DNA from: Mytilisepta virgata
Taxonomy: Eukaryota > Mollusca > Bivalvia > Mytilida > Mytilidae
Reading direction: 5' to 3'
NCBI GenBank assembly: GCA_028015205.1
Contig: CM051521.1
Coordinates: forward strand, 120,784,614-120,848,613
DNA length: 64,000 bases
Below, piece by piece: positions 54,204-63,818 of the stretch. The notes beneath the pieces are model-generated. The model worked only from the letters and a program-made list of their open reading frames with translations, was not told where the DNA came from and did no database searches. Position 1 is the stretch's first letter. The number at the start of each line of letters is the position of its first letter. The position numbers were made by a program, and so were the translations under genes.

Positions 54204-54730
54204 AATAACAATCCAAAGATACTAATATTAGATATAGTAAATTTATACTATGCTGTATTCAAGCATTTCAAGGAGTTACCTCTCATCAGCAGCATTAAAA
54301 CCGAAACATTTGAAAGACCAAAAACTAAACTTATATTAAAAAAGAAGTACTCAACCAAAAATACCGAAATAGGAAGCCAAATTTCAGCTTAGGAGATCTA
54401 CCATGTGCAATACAAGGAATTCTATTATTTTTGAATTTTGTTAAATACTGGTAATTTCTGTAACAAATCAATGAATATTCATGTCAGACAAGTCTGACGA
54501 CTTGGTTGACGAATACCCTCGGAGACCTAGGGTCCACCAGCAGAGGCATCATCCCAGGAGTTTCAAAATAACAATCCAAAGATACTATTATTAGATATAG
54601 TAAATTTTTACTATGCTGTATACGACGCATTTCAAGGAGTTACCTCTCATCAACAGCATTAAAACCGAAACATTTGGAAGACCAAAACCACACTTATATT
54701 AAACAAGAAGTACTCAACCAAAAATACCGT
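54204..54730 (+). repeat. R1 tandem copies, one full unit and a partial second
   Basis: The first unit runs from AAAATAACAATCCAAAGATA to ATCCCAGGAGTTTC, with a deletion of CCCTTAGTATTT. The second starts at about 54564 and stops at CTCAACCAAAAATACCGTAT, where the right arm of the fold-back begins. Confidence 0.9.
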
Positions 54731-55438
54731 ATAAAAGACCCCTTTTCGTTATATTTCGTTTAGTTTCTCTATATATTGTTTCGTTTCGTTATATATCGTT
54801 TCGTTTTCGTTACATTTCGTTTCTCACTTTATCAGTACCCTATAAACATGCATTGTTTCAGCTTTAACAGGAAAAAGTAACATTTTCCACACCAAATTGT
54901 TTTCCTGTACAAAAATATCATGTTATACAATCATCGTAGTAGAATACAATAAGATTATAACAATGAAAATTCTAATATACATTTACGTAGACCCGCGCCA
55001 TCTTTATTTATAAATGACATGACGGTTACCGGTTCTGTCTTGTTTAAATTTCAATTATATAATTTTACTGTGCAAATGGTTATCTTATAAAAATAGCTTT
55101 ATTTAAAAAATGCTCCCATTGCAAAGTAAGTTGGAAGAGAAATGGAACAGTCAAAACAAAGTCGGAAACATACATGTATAGGACAACACAAATGAGCAAA
55201 ATTAGAGTATTTGTCCTATTAGAATAGAAATAATTCATGGGGGTAATAGAGTTGTATTGGCTGGGTTTTCGTATTCGAAATTTATACCTCGCTATTGCCC
55301 TGTATAAATATTCGAATATAAAGGCCAAGCCCATGCAACACTATAAACTCCATGAATTATTCGGTGATTCGATTAATTTATGATACGTTTTATTATTTCT
55401 TAAATATCAATGGTAACAGACGACAACATTGATTTTAC

Positions 55439-55641
55439 CTGAAATAACGTTTGAAGATTTGTTTCTGATATTATGAGCGGATCAATTTCTTCTTCCAGAC
55501 TGTTAACTGGTGATTCTAAAATGGTCACAGTTAGATAGGCAGCAAGGTTAGCTGTATAAGTTGATAGAATTAGAATTGTAAACACCCACCAACAGCTCAA
55601 CATAGTTCTTCCTGAAGCTGAACTAGGTCTAGGATCATCAC
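55439..55641 (-). CDS. Ionotropic glutamate receptor copy A, M3 exon
   Basis: A 203-bp exon (acceptor TTTATTTCAG, donor TTTCAG/GTAAAA). The first codon is completed by the previous exon (G/GT gives Gly), reading EQG-GDDPRPSSASGRTML. M3 is LSCWWVFTILILSTYTANLA followed by AYLTV, the iGluR gating motif (usual SYTANLAAFLTV), here with S to T and F to Y. Then come the linker ILESPVNSLEEE and the start of S2, PLIISETNLQTLFQ, where T-N-L aligns with the ligand-contacting S/T position. The frame is open and the phase is compatible with both neighbours. Confidence 0.92.
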
Positions 55642-55837
55642 CTGAAATAAACTGAAATTAACGTATCCAGTGTATTCTCTTAAAATGTTCTTCTTAAGTT
55701 TTTTAATTAATGCGTATTAGCATAATATTAAAACAAATCTGATCATTATGCAACATGTACATGTATCAGGCTATCAATTGACGTTGAAAATATAAAAGCA
55801 TTAAGGTGGTTTTATGTAAAGATGCAAAATGATGTAC

Positions 55838-56156
55838 CTTGTTCCATAAAAGCCCCATAGATAAGCCACATGGAGCTGGATAACATGCCGGTTATAGAAT
55901 TTGAATCGTGTTGAGAAGAGTACGGACTATATCTGTTTGCTATAAAAAGAAATATTCCTGTTATAACTATGGCCACACCAATAGCAATCCACACTGTGAT
56001 GGACATTGGCTTAAACATTTGGTATTCTTTATTAGCGTCGTCATTCGGCCTTAACGTGAGTATACCAACACCCTCTTCCATGAAAGCTATGGTGAAATCT
56101 ACTACAGACTCTCTGATAGAAGTTATGGTAAATGATCCAGCAGCAAAATCTGCTTC
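55838..56156 (-). CDS. Ionotropic glutamate receptor copy A, S1 end, M1 and pore-loop exon
   Basis: A 319-bp exon (acceptor TTCAAAAG, donor CAAG/GTACAT). It starts EADFAAGSFTITSIRESVVD, the S1 core in which the arginine of 'T-x-x-R-E' binds the ligand carboxylate. It continues FTIAFMEEGVGILTLRPN, then M1 (ITVWIAIGVAIVITGIFLFI). The re-entrant pore loop is SSSMWLIYGAFMEQG. At the Q/R/N selectivity site, where AMPA and kainate subunits have Q (or edited R) and NMDA subunits have N, this protein has E (F-M-E-Q-G). A negative pore residue should affect divalent permeation. No frame damage. Confidence 0.92.
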
Positions 56157-56304
56157 CTTTTGAACAAAGACATAATTAGTAATATTAAATTCAGGTTAAA
56201 ATGTAACACAGACATCAGGATAAAAGACAAAGCTGATAGCGAAGACTTATATTCGTTCTTGAAGATTGGAATAAAACGTTTCACAAAATACCGAAATAAA
56301 TTTG

Positions 56305-56475
56305 ACGCACTGTATTGCCATTTCGTTGACTGACAACTCATCAGCAGTGCTCGAGGTCAAAATATTGGAAAACCAGTTAAAGATATAATGATGAATTAAT
56401 AAGCACAACCGGTATCCAAACTCAGCTAAGGGTTACCTCTGCATCAAACAGAAGAGCCTTAGAAATGTCTGGTAA
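56305..56475 (+). repeat. R2 repeat copy
   Basis: Matches 23460-23645 through TTTCGTTGACTGACAACTCA, CAGTTAAAGATATAA and CAAACTCAGCTAAGGGTTAC. Confidence 0.85.
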
Positions 56476-56669
56476 TTTTTGTAAAAATCTGATCACTCAG
56501 ATTTTTAAAATTTCAATTTCTCTACCTGATACAATTTAACCCATAAACATAAATTAATTTGAATAGATTTGTCGCTTCCTTTTTATTTTTTTTTCTAACG
56601 GCTATTCATAGATTCTTAAGGTTTGCATAAATGGAAACGAAGACTTTGAATTTTAATGGCCGTATAATT

Positions 56670-57795
56670 ATATATTATATACTTATTGACTGAGTAAGAG
56701 GGGAATAGTAAGTTTATTGTCCCGAGGAACAACTATTGCCCCGAGGCAACGCCGAGGGGCAATAGTTGTTCAGAGGGACAATAAACTTACTATTCCCCGA
56801 CTACTCAGTCAGTAAGTGTTTTATTATACCGAAAGAAACACAAGAGATAATTAAGGCAAAATTTAAGTCATGTGTACGTACCCGAGATGCATGATCGAGT
56901 GACAGAGTCCATTATTTTTTTTTAAATTCATGTTCTCACCATGACATATCCCTTTTTCTAAATACTTAATTACATCTCGGGATTCAGCATTGACGATAAC
57001 CTATAACGCAGGAGCTTCCGAACGGGTCGGCTAAAACCTCCCAGCCAATCCCGTGCCCGGGATTAAAAATCCGCGAAACAACGTAACTTGAAGAGGGAAA
57101 ATAGTTTGGAAACTATTGACCGGTGACCGGGGAAAATAGTTAAATCACTGAAAATGTTAAAAATAGTGAAATTATTGTGCATGTATTTATTATAGAAAAA
57201 TATATCTAAGGTATAATAATATATACTTATTGACTGAGTAAGAGGGGAATAGTAAGTTTATTGTCCCGAGGAACAACTATTGCCCCGAGGCAACGCCGAG
57301 GGGCAATAGTTGTTCAGAGGGACAATAAACTTACTATTCCCCGACTACTCAGTCAGTAAGTGTTTTATTATACCGAAAGAAACACAAGAGATAATTAAGG
57401 CAAAATTTAAGTCATGTGTACGTACCCGAGATGCATGATCGAGTGACAGAGTCCATTATTTTTTTTTAAATTCATGTTCTCACCATGACATATCCCTTTT
57501 TCTAAATACTTTGAAGACGTACCGGAACATCTCGGGATTCAGCATTGACGATAACCTATAACGCGGGAGCTTCCGAACGGGTCGGCTAAAACCTCCCAGC
57601 CAATCCCGTGCCCGGGATTAAAAATCCGCGAAACAACGTAACTTGAAGAGGGAAAATAGTTTTTTGAGGGAAAATAGTTTGGAAACTATTGACCGGTGAC
57701 CGGGGAAAATAGTTAAATCACTGAAAATGTTAAAAATAGTGAAATTATTGTGCATGTATTTATTATAGAAAAATATATCTAAGGTATAATAAATA
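56670..57795. repeat. Tandem duplication of a 544- to 580-bp unit with a 48-bp-arm hairpin
   Basis: The units start near 56670 and 57214 and are almost identical. Each opens with TTATTGACTGAGTAAGAGG and a near-perfect hairpin (arms 56700-56747 and 56751-56798 in unit 1, and 57244-57291 and 57295-57342 in unit 2). Each ends TATATCTAAGGTATAATAA. Unit 2 differs by a TTTGAAGACGTACCGG replacement near 57505 and an extra 22 bases around 57660. High identity suggests a recent duplication. No coding capacity. Confidence 0.9.
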
Positions 57796-58277
57796 CTAGT
57801 ATTTCATTTGATGTTTTTACTTATTTCCATTTAGGAAGGGCAGTTTGGTTAATTTTCACCCCTCCAATCCATATCAATAGTTTTTTTCTTCTTATTTGTA
57901 CGTTCAAATAAAAATATTGCAACCTGTTGATAACGTGAAAAACACGGATGATCACTCTACTATCTATTTCCGCTACTAAGATCCAGCCCCGTTACTACAA
58001 GGTCAGAAAATTAAAGTCTCTGTTTCTTTACGTTCCATAAATTCCTTTTTTTAAGGCCCAAACTTATTTGGAAGCATTTAAAAAAAACCCTATAGGATCA
58101 TCTCGAACGTTTTGTTCAGCATATTAAAAAAGGGGCGAAATACCAGAACTCAAAAATGGGAATTTATATCTCTTACCTTGTATTTTATAAATTTTGTTTT
58201 CAGATAATTTATCTGGTATCTGTTTTTGCGATGTTTGCGTTCGAATAATCAGTTGTAAATTGATTAAAGCAACAGAC

Positions 58278-58381
58278 CTTTCGCATTACCATGCCAACCA
58301 TTCCATTCCATGTTCCGTCCTCCTCCGGGCCACCATAGTTGTTATCAGATGGTGATACAATCTCATAACTGTAACGAATAC
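58278..58381 (-). CDS. Ionotropic glutamate receptor copy A, S1 exon
   Basis: A 104-bp exon (acceptor ATACTGAG before 58381; donor AAG/GTCTGT after 58278). It encodes IRYSYEIVSPSDNNYGGPEE and then DGTWNGMVGMVMRK, the strongly conserved S1 block (usual F-x-Y-E-I ... Y-G ... W-N-G-M-V-G-E). It reads in phase 0 directly into EADFAAG of the next exon. The upstream S1 exon and the amino-terminal-domain exons of this copy were not found before the window edge, so the 5' part either lies beyond 64 kb or has been disrupted by the repeats at 58.8-64 kb. Confidence 0.88.
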
Positions 58382-58802
58382 CTCAGTATCAGGTATATTT
58401 CGTTTGTTTAGTTTTTAATTAATATTTTATCTCTTAATCAAGACAATTTGCGTCCACGAATCAACAAATAATTCAAGAAAAAACCGAGTTATTAGTGAAA
58501 ACTCTTGATTATAATATATGATGTTACTGTAGTTCTGATTACAGGTCATTTTAAGTAAGTGTTGTTACATGTATTCAGGTTTCTCCAACATGAATTTTTT
58601 TCCAAAAATCAAATATTGGAGAACAGTGTACACATCGTGACTCTGGGTAAGATTGTTTATTTTTTATTCGAGACTGGTTCAATATCAGTTCTTTACACCA
58701 TCACAGAGCATGTAGAGCGCATCTTGTTTATTTATAAAACGTTATCCAAGTCTCATAGAAATCAACCATTGAGGGGAAATATTATATAGATGGGATTAGT
58801 TG
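58382..58802. other. Intron or 5' flank of copy A, nothing recognised
   Basis: The plus-strand open frame 58559-58789 has no domain. Confidence 0.4.
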
Positions 58803-59095
58803 TAACCTCTCTGCTAAATGGTTCTAAGGTGGAACTGTCATAAATTGTTTTAGGGTAGAACTGTCATAAATGGCTTTAGAGTAGAATTGTCAGGAATGGT
58901 TCTAGGTCAGAACTGTTCATAACGGTTCTAGGTCAGGACACACTTGGTCATAAATGGTTCTAGGGTAGAAGTGTCATAAATGGTTCTATGGTAAAATTGT
59001 CATAAATTGTTCAAGGCTAGAATCATACAGAATGGTTCTAATGTAGAACTGCCAAGAATGTTTATAGTTCAGAACTGTCCAAAATGGTTCTAAAT
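58803..59095. repeat. Minisatellite, unit about 30 bp, 9-10 diverged copies
   Basis: The unit consensus is close to ATGGTTCTAGGGTAGAACTG followed by TCATAA. The copies drift in length (26-40 bp) and sequence. An isolated relic, GGAGTAGAACTGTAATAA, is at 60913-60930, on the far side of the next array. Confidence 0.85.
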
Positions 59096-59119
59096 GACGT
59101 CACAGGAAGGATTTACATT

Positions 59120-60860
59120 AAAAATTATCGCTAAAAATTAAATAATATCTAAATTCTTCAGATTTTAATGTTTCAAAGTATTGAAAACTATAATTCTTTT
59201 CAATATGAACGATATTTTACTTTTTTGTAATCTATGAACTATTATGATATATTTAAAGTTGATTTTTAAAGTACATGTATCGCAGCAAGTTAATAAATTA
59301 TCTTATTTCTTATAATTGTGGTGATTAAAATTCATATGCTACCAACACATCTTTTTGATGTCTTTTTGTTTTTGCTCATATTACACTAAATTTAAAACAT
59401 ACCAAAACTTATTGCATTTGCGGGTACTATTTTTTAATTTCAGACTCTATGAATTAATACAGTATATCAAAATTTAGTATGTCGCAACAATTTAATACTT
59501 AAATTCACCAGATTTTGATGTTTTAAATGGGTAAAGACTAACCTTTCTTTTCATTATGAGTGGAATTTCACCTTTCTGTAGTTTGTAAACGGCGTGTTAA
59601 AATATCATTTGTAAGGTAACGTAACAATTTAATTGTCTTTTTTCTTATTATTTTGATGTTCAAAATTTAAAATCTACCAAAAATAAATTCTGAACATCTC
59701 CAATTTCTAATTTTGCTAGATATGTTGTTGAGGGGTGTCGAAAAGTTGATTTTTAACATCCTATGATACGTGTAAGTGAAGTCATATAATTCTTGATAAT
59801 TTGTATATTACATTTATAAAATACCAAATAATCCTGTCTTTGCAGGAAAATGTTTTAATGTAAGACTCTATGAGTTATTATGGTATCTCAAGTTTTAAAA
59901 AATGTCACAAGAAATTGAATGTCTAACTTCTTCAGATTTTAAAGTTTTATAGTAGTAAAAACTAAATTTTATTTCAATATGAGTGAATTTATACTTTTTT
60001 GTACTCTCTGAACTGTTACGGTATGTTAAGAGTTGATTTGTAAGGTATCGCAGCAAGTTAATTATCTTATTTATTACAATTTTGATGTTCATTTTTAGTT
60101 TTTGCTGCGTAAGTTATTATATTTTGAAAAGATGAATTTGAGATTTTTTAAATAAGTGAAGTCATAGAATTTTTAATTTTTTGATGTATAAATCTTATAA
60201 AATACCAAAACATCATGTATTTGTAGGTAAGGTTTTTAATTTTAGACTCTATGAGTTAATGTTGTACCTCATAAACTGATATGGTATGTTGAAAGCTGAT
60301 TTCCAAAGTATCGAAACAAGCAATTTATCCTATTTCTTATAATGTTGGGGTTCAAAATTCATAAACTAACAAAAATTCTTTTCTGAACAACTGCAATTTC
60401 TAGTTCTCCTCCACAAGTTGTTGCGGTTTATCGAAAAGATGATTTATAAGATTCGGCGATAAATGAAGTAATAAAATTCTTCACAATTTAATGTATTAAA
60501 TTACCAAAAATGCAATCGTTTGTAGGAACGATAGGTATTATAGTATCTCAAAAAGCTAATTTTTAACATATCGCAACAAATTAAATATATTTTTATATTT
60601 CACTTTGAGAGAAATTTTATTTTTTGTACTCCCTGAACTATTACGGTACGTAAAAAGTTCATTTTTAAGGTATCGAAACAAATAAATTATCCTATTTCTT
60701 ATAATTTTGATATTCTAAATCATAAACTACCAAGATATCTTTTCTAAGCATATGCAACTTCTAGGTTTTCCTCCATACTTTCGTTATGAACATTAGAAGT
60801 TAAGTCATGATATTCTTCATTCTTTGATTTTTTAAATTATAAAACATCATAAATCCCTTC
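59120..60860. repeat. Degenerate satellite-like array, unit roughly 260-430 bp
   Basis: Four to five diverged units share ordered landmarks: GACTCTATGAGTTATTATGG (59441, 59861, 60241, weaker at 60530); TTCTTATAATTTTGATGTTC (about 59309, 59643, 60073, 60332, 60690); AAAATACCAAA; and GAACTATTACGGTATGTTAA. Spacing varies because of internal deletions. The open frame at 59895-60092 is not conserved between units. Confidence 0.7.
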
Positions 60861-60934
60861 CTCCGTCGATCGTTTTTAATATATCACAACTCTCGCGACT
60901 GTCATAATTATTTTGGAGTAGAACTGTAATAAGT

Positions 60935-61015
60935 AAAGTCAAGAAATACCAAAGGGATATTCGAAGGAGGTGAAAATCTAAAATAACTGGCAAACTGAAC
61001 AACGAAGACAAGACT
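60935..61015 (+). repeat. R3 dispersed repeat copy
   Basis: AAGAAATACCAAAGGGATAT, TTCGAAGGAGGTGAAAATC and AACAACGAAGACAAGAC, as at 15836-15935. It ends just before the Penelope-like sequence begins. Confidence 0.7.
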
Positions 61016-61027
61016 ACAACAATACGA

Positions 61028-61615
61028 CACATTAACAGTTCCACCTTATTTCAAAGATCAGTCCGTTCCCATTATTTCTTATACCTATACTACACCCATT
61101 GCATCGTTCATGCAACAGTTTTCCATTCAAATATAGTCCTGCTGGCCATGTCATCACAGGAGACTTAAATATCATAGACAATGAGTCTCTTCGTGATGTC
61201 CTTGCAAAAGGTCGTAAGTATCGCGAACCCTCAACCATAAATTGGAAATATAATTTCAAACTACTGATGGATGCTGTGGAGATCTATGCCAGAAAATGGA
61301 CCAAACGTGAACAAGAGCCACTAGATTAACTTTCAGAGTGGATTAAAGCTGTGAGATCGTTGATACAAGTCCGAATTGATAAACTTAGAAGGTCTATGAG
61401 TAAAAAAGGAACATCAGTCTTCAGCAACCCCCATGCTGCCAAGACATTGTCCGCAATTCGTGACAAATATGTTGTTGTTCCTGCAGACAAGGCCCCTAAT
61501 AACATTGTTTTTTTATGCAAAAGCTACTATATTCAATGCTTGATTAATGAACTAGGGATTGCTAGTTCACTTGGCAACCCTACCAATAAAGCTACTACAC
61601 TTTCAAAGGAAGAAA
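61028..61615 (+). pseudogene. Penelope-like element copy 4, N-terminal part
   Basis: The plus-strand frames hold VPPYF-type N-terminal sequence, then NSFPFKYSPAGHVITGDLNI, GRKYREPSTINWKYNFKLLM, YARKWTKREQEPLD, a stop, LSEWIKAVRSLIQVRIDKL, DKYVVVPADKAPNNIVFLCK and NELGIASSLGNPTNKATTLS. It ends at the insertion junction. The family match is to copy 3 (49228-50142). It is one stop and at least one frame change away from intact. Confidence 0.8.
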
Positions 61616-61791
61616 TGGCTCAAGACCTGCAATGAACTTTGACCTGAGGGATACGAAAGAAGTCCATTAAAAAAATTATAATTGCACCATGACATATGGA
61701 CCTACTGTAACAAATGATAACTGAATAACTAGTGTTGTTTTAAAGGAGTATTTACCTGAGACATTTGACATAGAAATATTGAAAGGATTAA

Positions 61792-62007
61792 ATGAATAAA
61801 ACCAAGAAAATTTTTTTTCTACATGGAGAGCATGAAAGAGATACATTTTACTTTGCGGAAGGAGACTTTTTTACCATGGCTCGTGATTTCTCAAATTACG
61901 GAAAAAGTAGACTGACTTCACACCCCGAGATTTTAACTGGATATGTGCCATTGTATGGCGATCGTTTTGAGCCATTTCCCATGTTTCAACGAAACGTACA
62001 GACTTAA
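61792..62007 (+). CDS. Hypothetical 71-residue frame within the left direct repeat
   Basis: It encodes FFLHGEHERDTFYFAEGDFF, then TMARDFSNYGKSRLTSHPEI and VPLYGDRFEPFPMFQR. The same frame is open in the right repeat (63545-63760) with four or five substitutions. I do not recognise the family. Conservation of an open frame in both repeats may simply reflect their recent common origin. Confidence 0.3.
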   Translation: MNKTKKIFFLHGEHERDTFYFAEGDFFTMARDFSNYGKSRLTSHPEILTGYVPLYGDRFEPFPMFQRNVQT

Positions 62008-63320
62008 TGGCAGCCTATTATTTCATGACTTCTGTAACAGGAAAACAATTGCGCGGCCTGACCCAACTTGATGTCGTGATCTCAAACGTATGTAAAGGAA
62101 TATTTTGTGATGCTGATCTATCCTGTAAACAACTGATGGAGAAACTAGGGTCAGTATAATTCCTTAAGTATGTATTTAACACAAAAAGTATAAAATATTT
62201 GCATACGTTCCAAAACTTTAATGTAATGCTTTAAAAAAGAATGCAAAAGAGGTGAAAATGGGATTTTCTAAATTTGAACAGTCCATATGTAATGTAAATC
62301 TTGTGCAATATTTTTTTTTACATATATTATAAAGTAAAATGAAAAAGATATTGTTCTTTTTACTAAAATCTTTAAAAAAATTGTCATTCCTTAAAATTCT
62401 AGAAACCCAAATACCCCCCCACCCAACCGGAAGTTGTAATATGTATGATGTAAACATTGAAACATGTGTTTGTGTGAATAAATACACAGGGATTTTGCAT
62501 TGCTATTAATAATATATTACAGGTCAGTTATGGTATGATGAAAAATTCTCACTATAAGCAGGAAACACATGCTTTTTATTTAGATGTATCAATTTTGGCG
62601 AGACTACATACATGTCATGTAATAAGGACAATTGTAAACACGAACAGGTGGTTGCATTAATATTGAAAACCACAGATAAATAATTGTAACATTAGATGAA
62701 TGTATTTAATGGAAATAGATGCAAAGAGACCTATATCATCCTCAGATTCCTTTGAACAAGAATTTTAAACCAACATTTACCAATAACAGGTTAAATAAAT
62801 TCTTGTGATTTAGAATTTGCAGTTTGTCAATTGTAAAGGGGAGTAACTCATTATGACAGCATGTAACTTAAATGTACATGTATTACTGAATTTATTTGGT
62901 TTTTAAACTTTTAATATCAGGCAGCAAAATCGACTGTCCTATTGTTCCTGTAAATTTATAAGTTTATACACTTATACACATACTGATGAATCATTTAAAA
63001 GTGCACATGTGATTGTGTAATGGAAAAAAAATCATTCTCCTTGGTTGCTATGCACTTTTTCCTCAATGCAAATCCTTGGTTACTACTTGTAGATAAATAT
63101 TAATGATAATTTGAGAAGGCATTAGTGAGTTCCAAAGAGTAAACTGAGGCTCTAAATATATCAGTAATGAATCTTGGTTTTTTCACTGATTTTTTGTTTT
63201 TATTCATAAAATAAACATGTTTGCTTTATGCCCAAATTTATGCTGAATCTTTCTTATTTTCTTTCAGATCTAAAACATATTCCACAGTTATGTTCAGGAA
63301 AAGCTTCCGCACCAACCAAA
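62008..63320 (+). CDS. Candidate captured two-exon frame inside the insertion
   Basis: From ATG at 62008 the plus strand reads MAAYYFMTSVTGKQLRGLTQ, then LDVVISNVCKGIFCDADLSC and KQLMEKLG. It meets a donor-like AGG/GTCAGT near 62150. The next acceptor-like TTTTCTTTCAG (63258-63268) is followed in the matching phase by SKTYSTVMFRKSFRTNQIP and a stop. The frame begins within the left repeat and crosses out of it. The function is unknown. The intron is a prediction only. Confidence 0.3.
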
Positions 63321-63544
63321 TACCATAATGTAGAGAAAATGTATATGTCATATTTCAATATGGCTCAAGACCTGCAATGAACTTTGACCTGAGGGATACG
63401 AAAAAAGTCCATTAAAAAAAATATAATTGCACCATGATATATGGACCTACTGTAACAAAACCAACCATGATAACTGAATAACTAGTGTTGTTTTAAAGGC
63501 GTATTTACCTGAGACATTTGACATAGAAATATTGAAAGGATTAA

Positions 63545-63760
63545 ATGAATAAAACCAAGAAAAATTTTATTCTACATGGAGAGCATGAAAGAGGTACATT
63601 TTACTTTGCGGAAGGAGACTTTTTTACCATGGTTCGTGATTTCTCAAATTACGGAAAAAGTAGACTGACTTCACACACCGAGATTTTAACTGGATATGTG
63701 CCATTGTATGGCGATCGTTTTGAGCCATTTCCCATGTTTCAACGAAACCTACAGACTTAA
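63545..63760 (+). CDS. Hypothetical 71-residue frame within the right direct repeat
   Basis: A near-identical partner of the frame at 61792-62007 (for example NFILHGEHERGTFYFAEGDF). No recognised domain. Confidence 0.3.
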   Translation: MNKTKKNFILHGEHERGTFYFAEGDFFTMVRDFSNYGKSRLTSHTEILTGYVPLYGDRFEPFPMFQRNLQT

Positions 63761-63818
63761 TGGCAGCCTATTATTTCATGACTTCTGTAACAAGAAAACA
63801 ATTGCGCGGCCTGACCCA

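Larger units (their letters stand above)
52764..54860. mobile_element. Fold-back structure with GAAAC-rich inverted arms
   Basis: The left arm (52768-52905) starts GCATATAAACGTGGGTAC, then TAAAGTGAGAAACG and an imperfect (ACGAA)n run. The right arm (54735-54858), read on the minus strand, starts GCATGTTTATAGGGTACTG, then TAAAGTGAGAAACG and the same (ACGAA)n run. So the non-repetitive outer parts as well as the pentamer runs are inverted copies. The 1.8-kb interior contains a SINE and R1 units, which are later insertions, and no transposase. Confidence 0.65.
51810..55438. other. Intron of iGluR copy A, with nested repeats
   Basis: A 3.6-kb intron. The exon phases on both sides match, so no exon is needed inside. 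It holds the fold-back structure of 52.8-54.9 kb, a SINE and R1 copies, each listed separately. Confidence 0.7.
56157..58277. other. Intron of iGluR copy A
   Basis: A 2.1-kb intron holding the R2 copy and the tandem hairpin units described separately. Confidence 0.7.
61616..63818 (+). mobile_element. Insertion with about 450-bp terminal direct repeats inside Penelope-like copy 4
   Basis: The direct repeats are 61616-62064 and 63361-63818, about 95% identical by eye. Both start TGGCTCAAGACCTGCAATGA and end GCGCGGCCTGACCCA, an LTR-like TG...CA arrangement. Removing the insertion rejoins the Penelope-like frame as TLSKEE-ITENHRSVVSSFG. AAAT (or a shorter A-rich match) is repeated at the junction. 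The 1.3-kb centre has no gag, protease, integrase or polymerase, so this is either a non-autonomous LTR-type element or a duplicated host segment. Confidence 0.65.
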
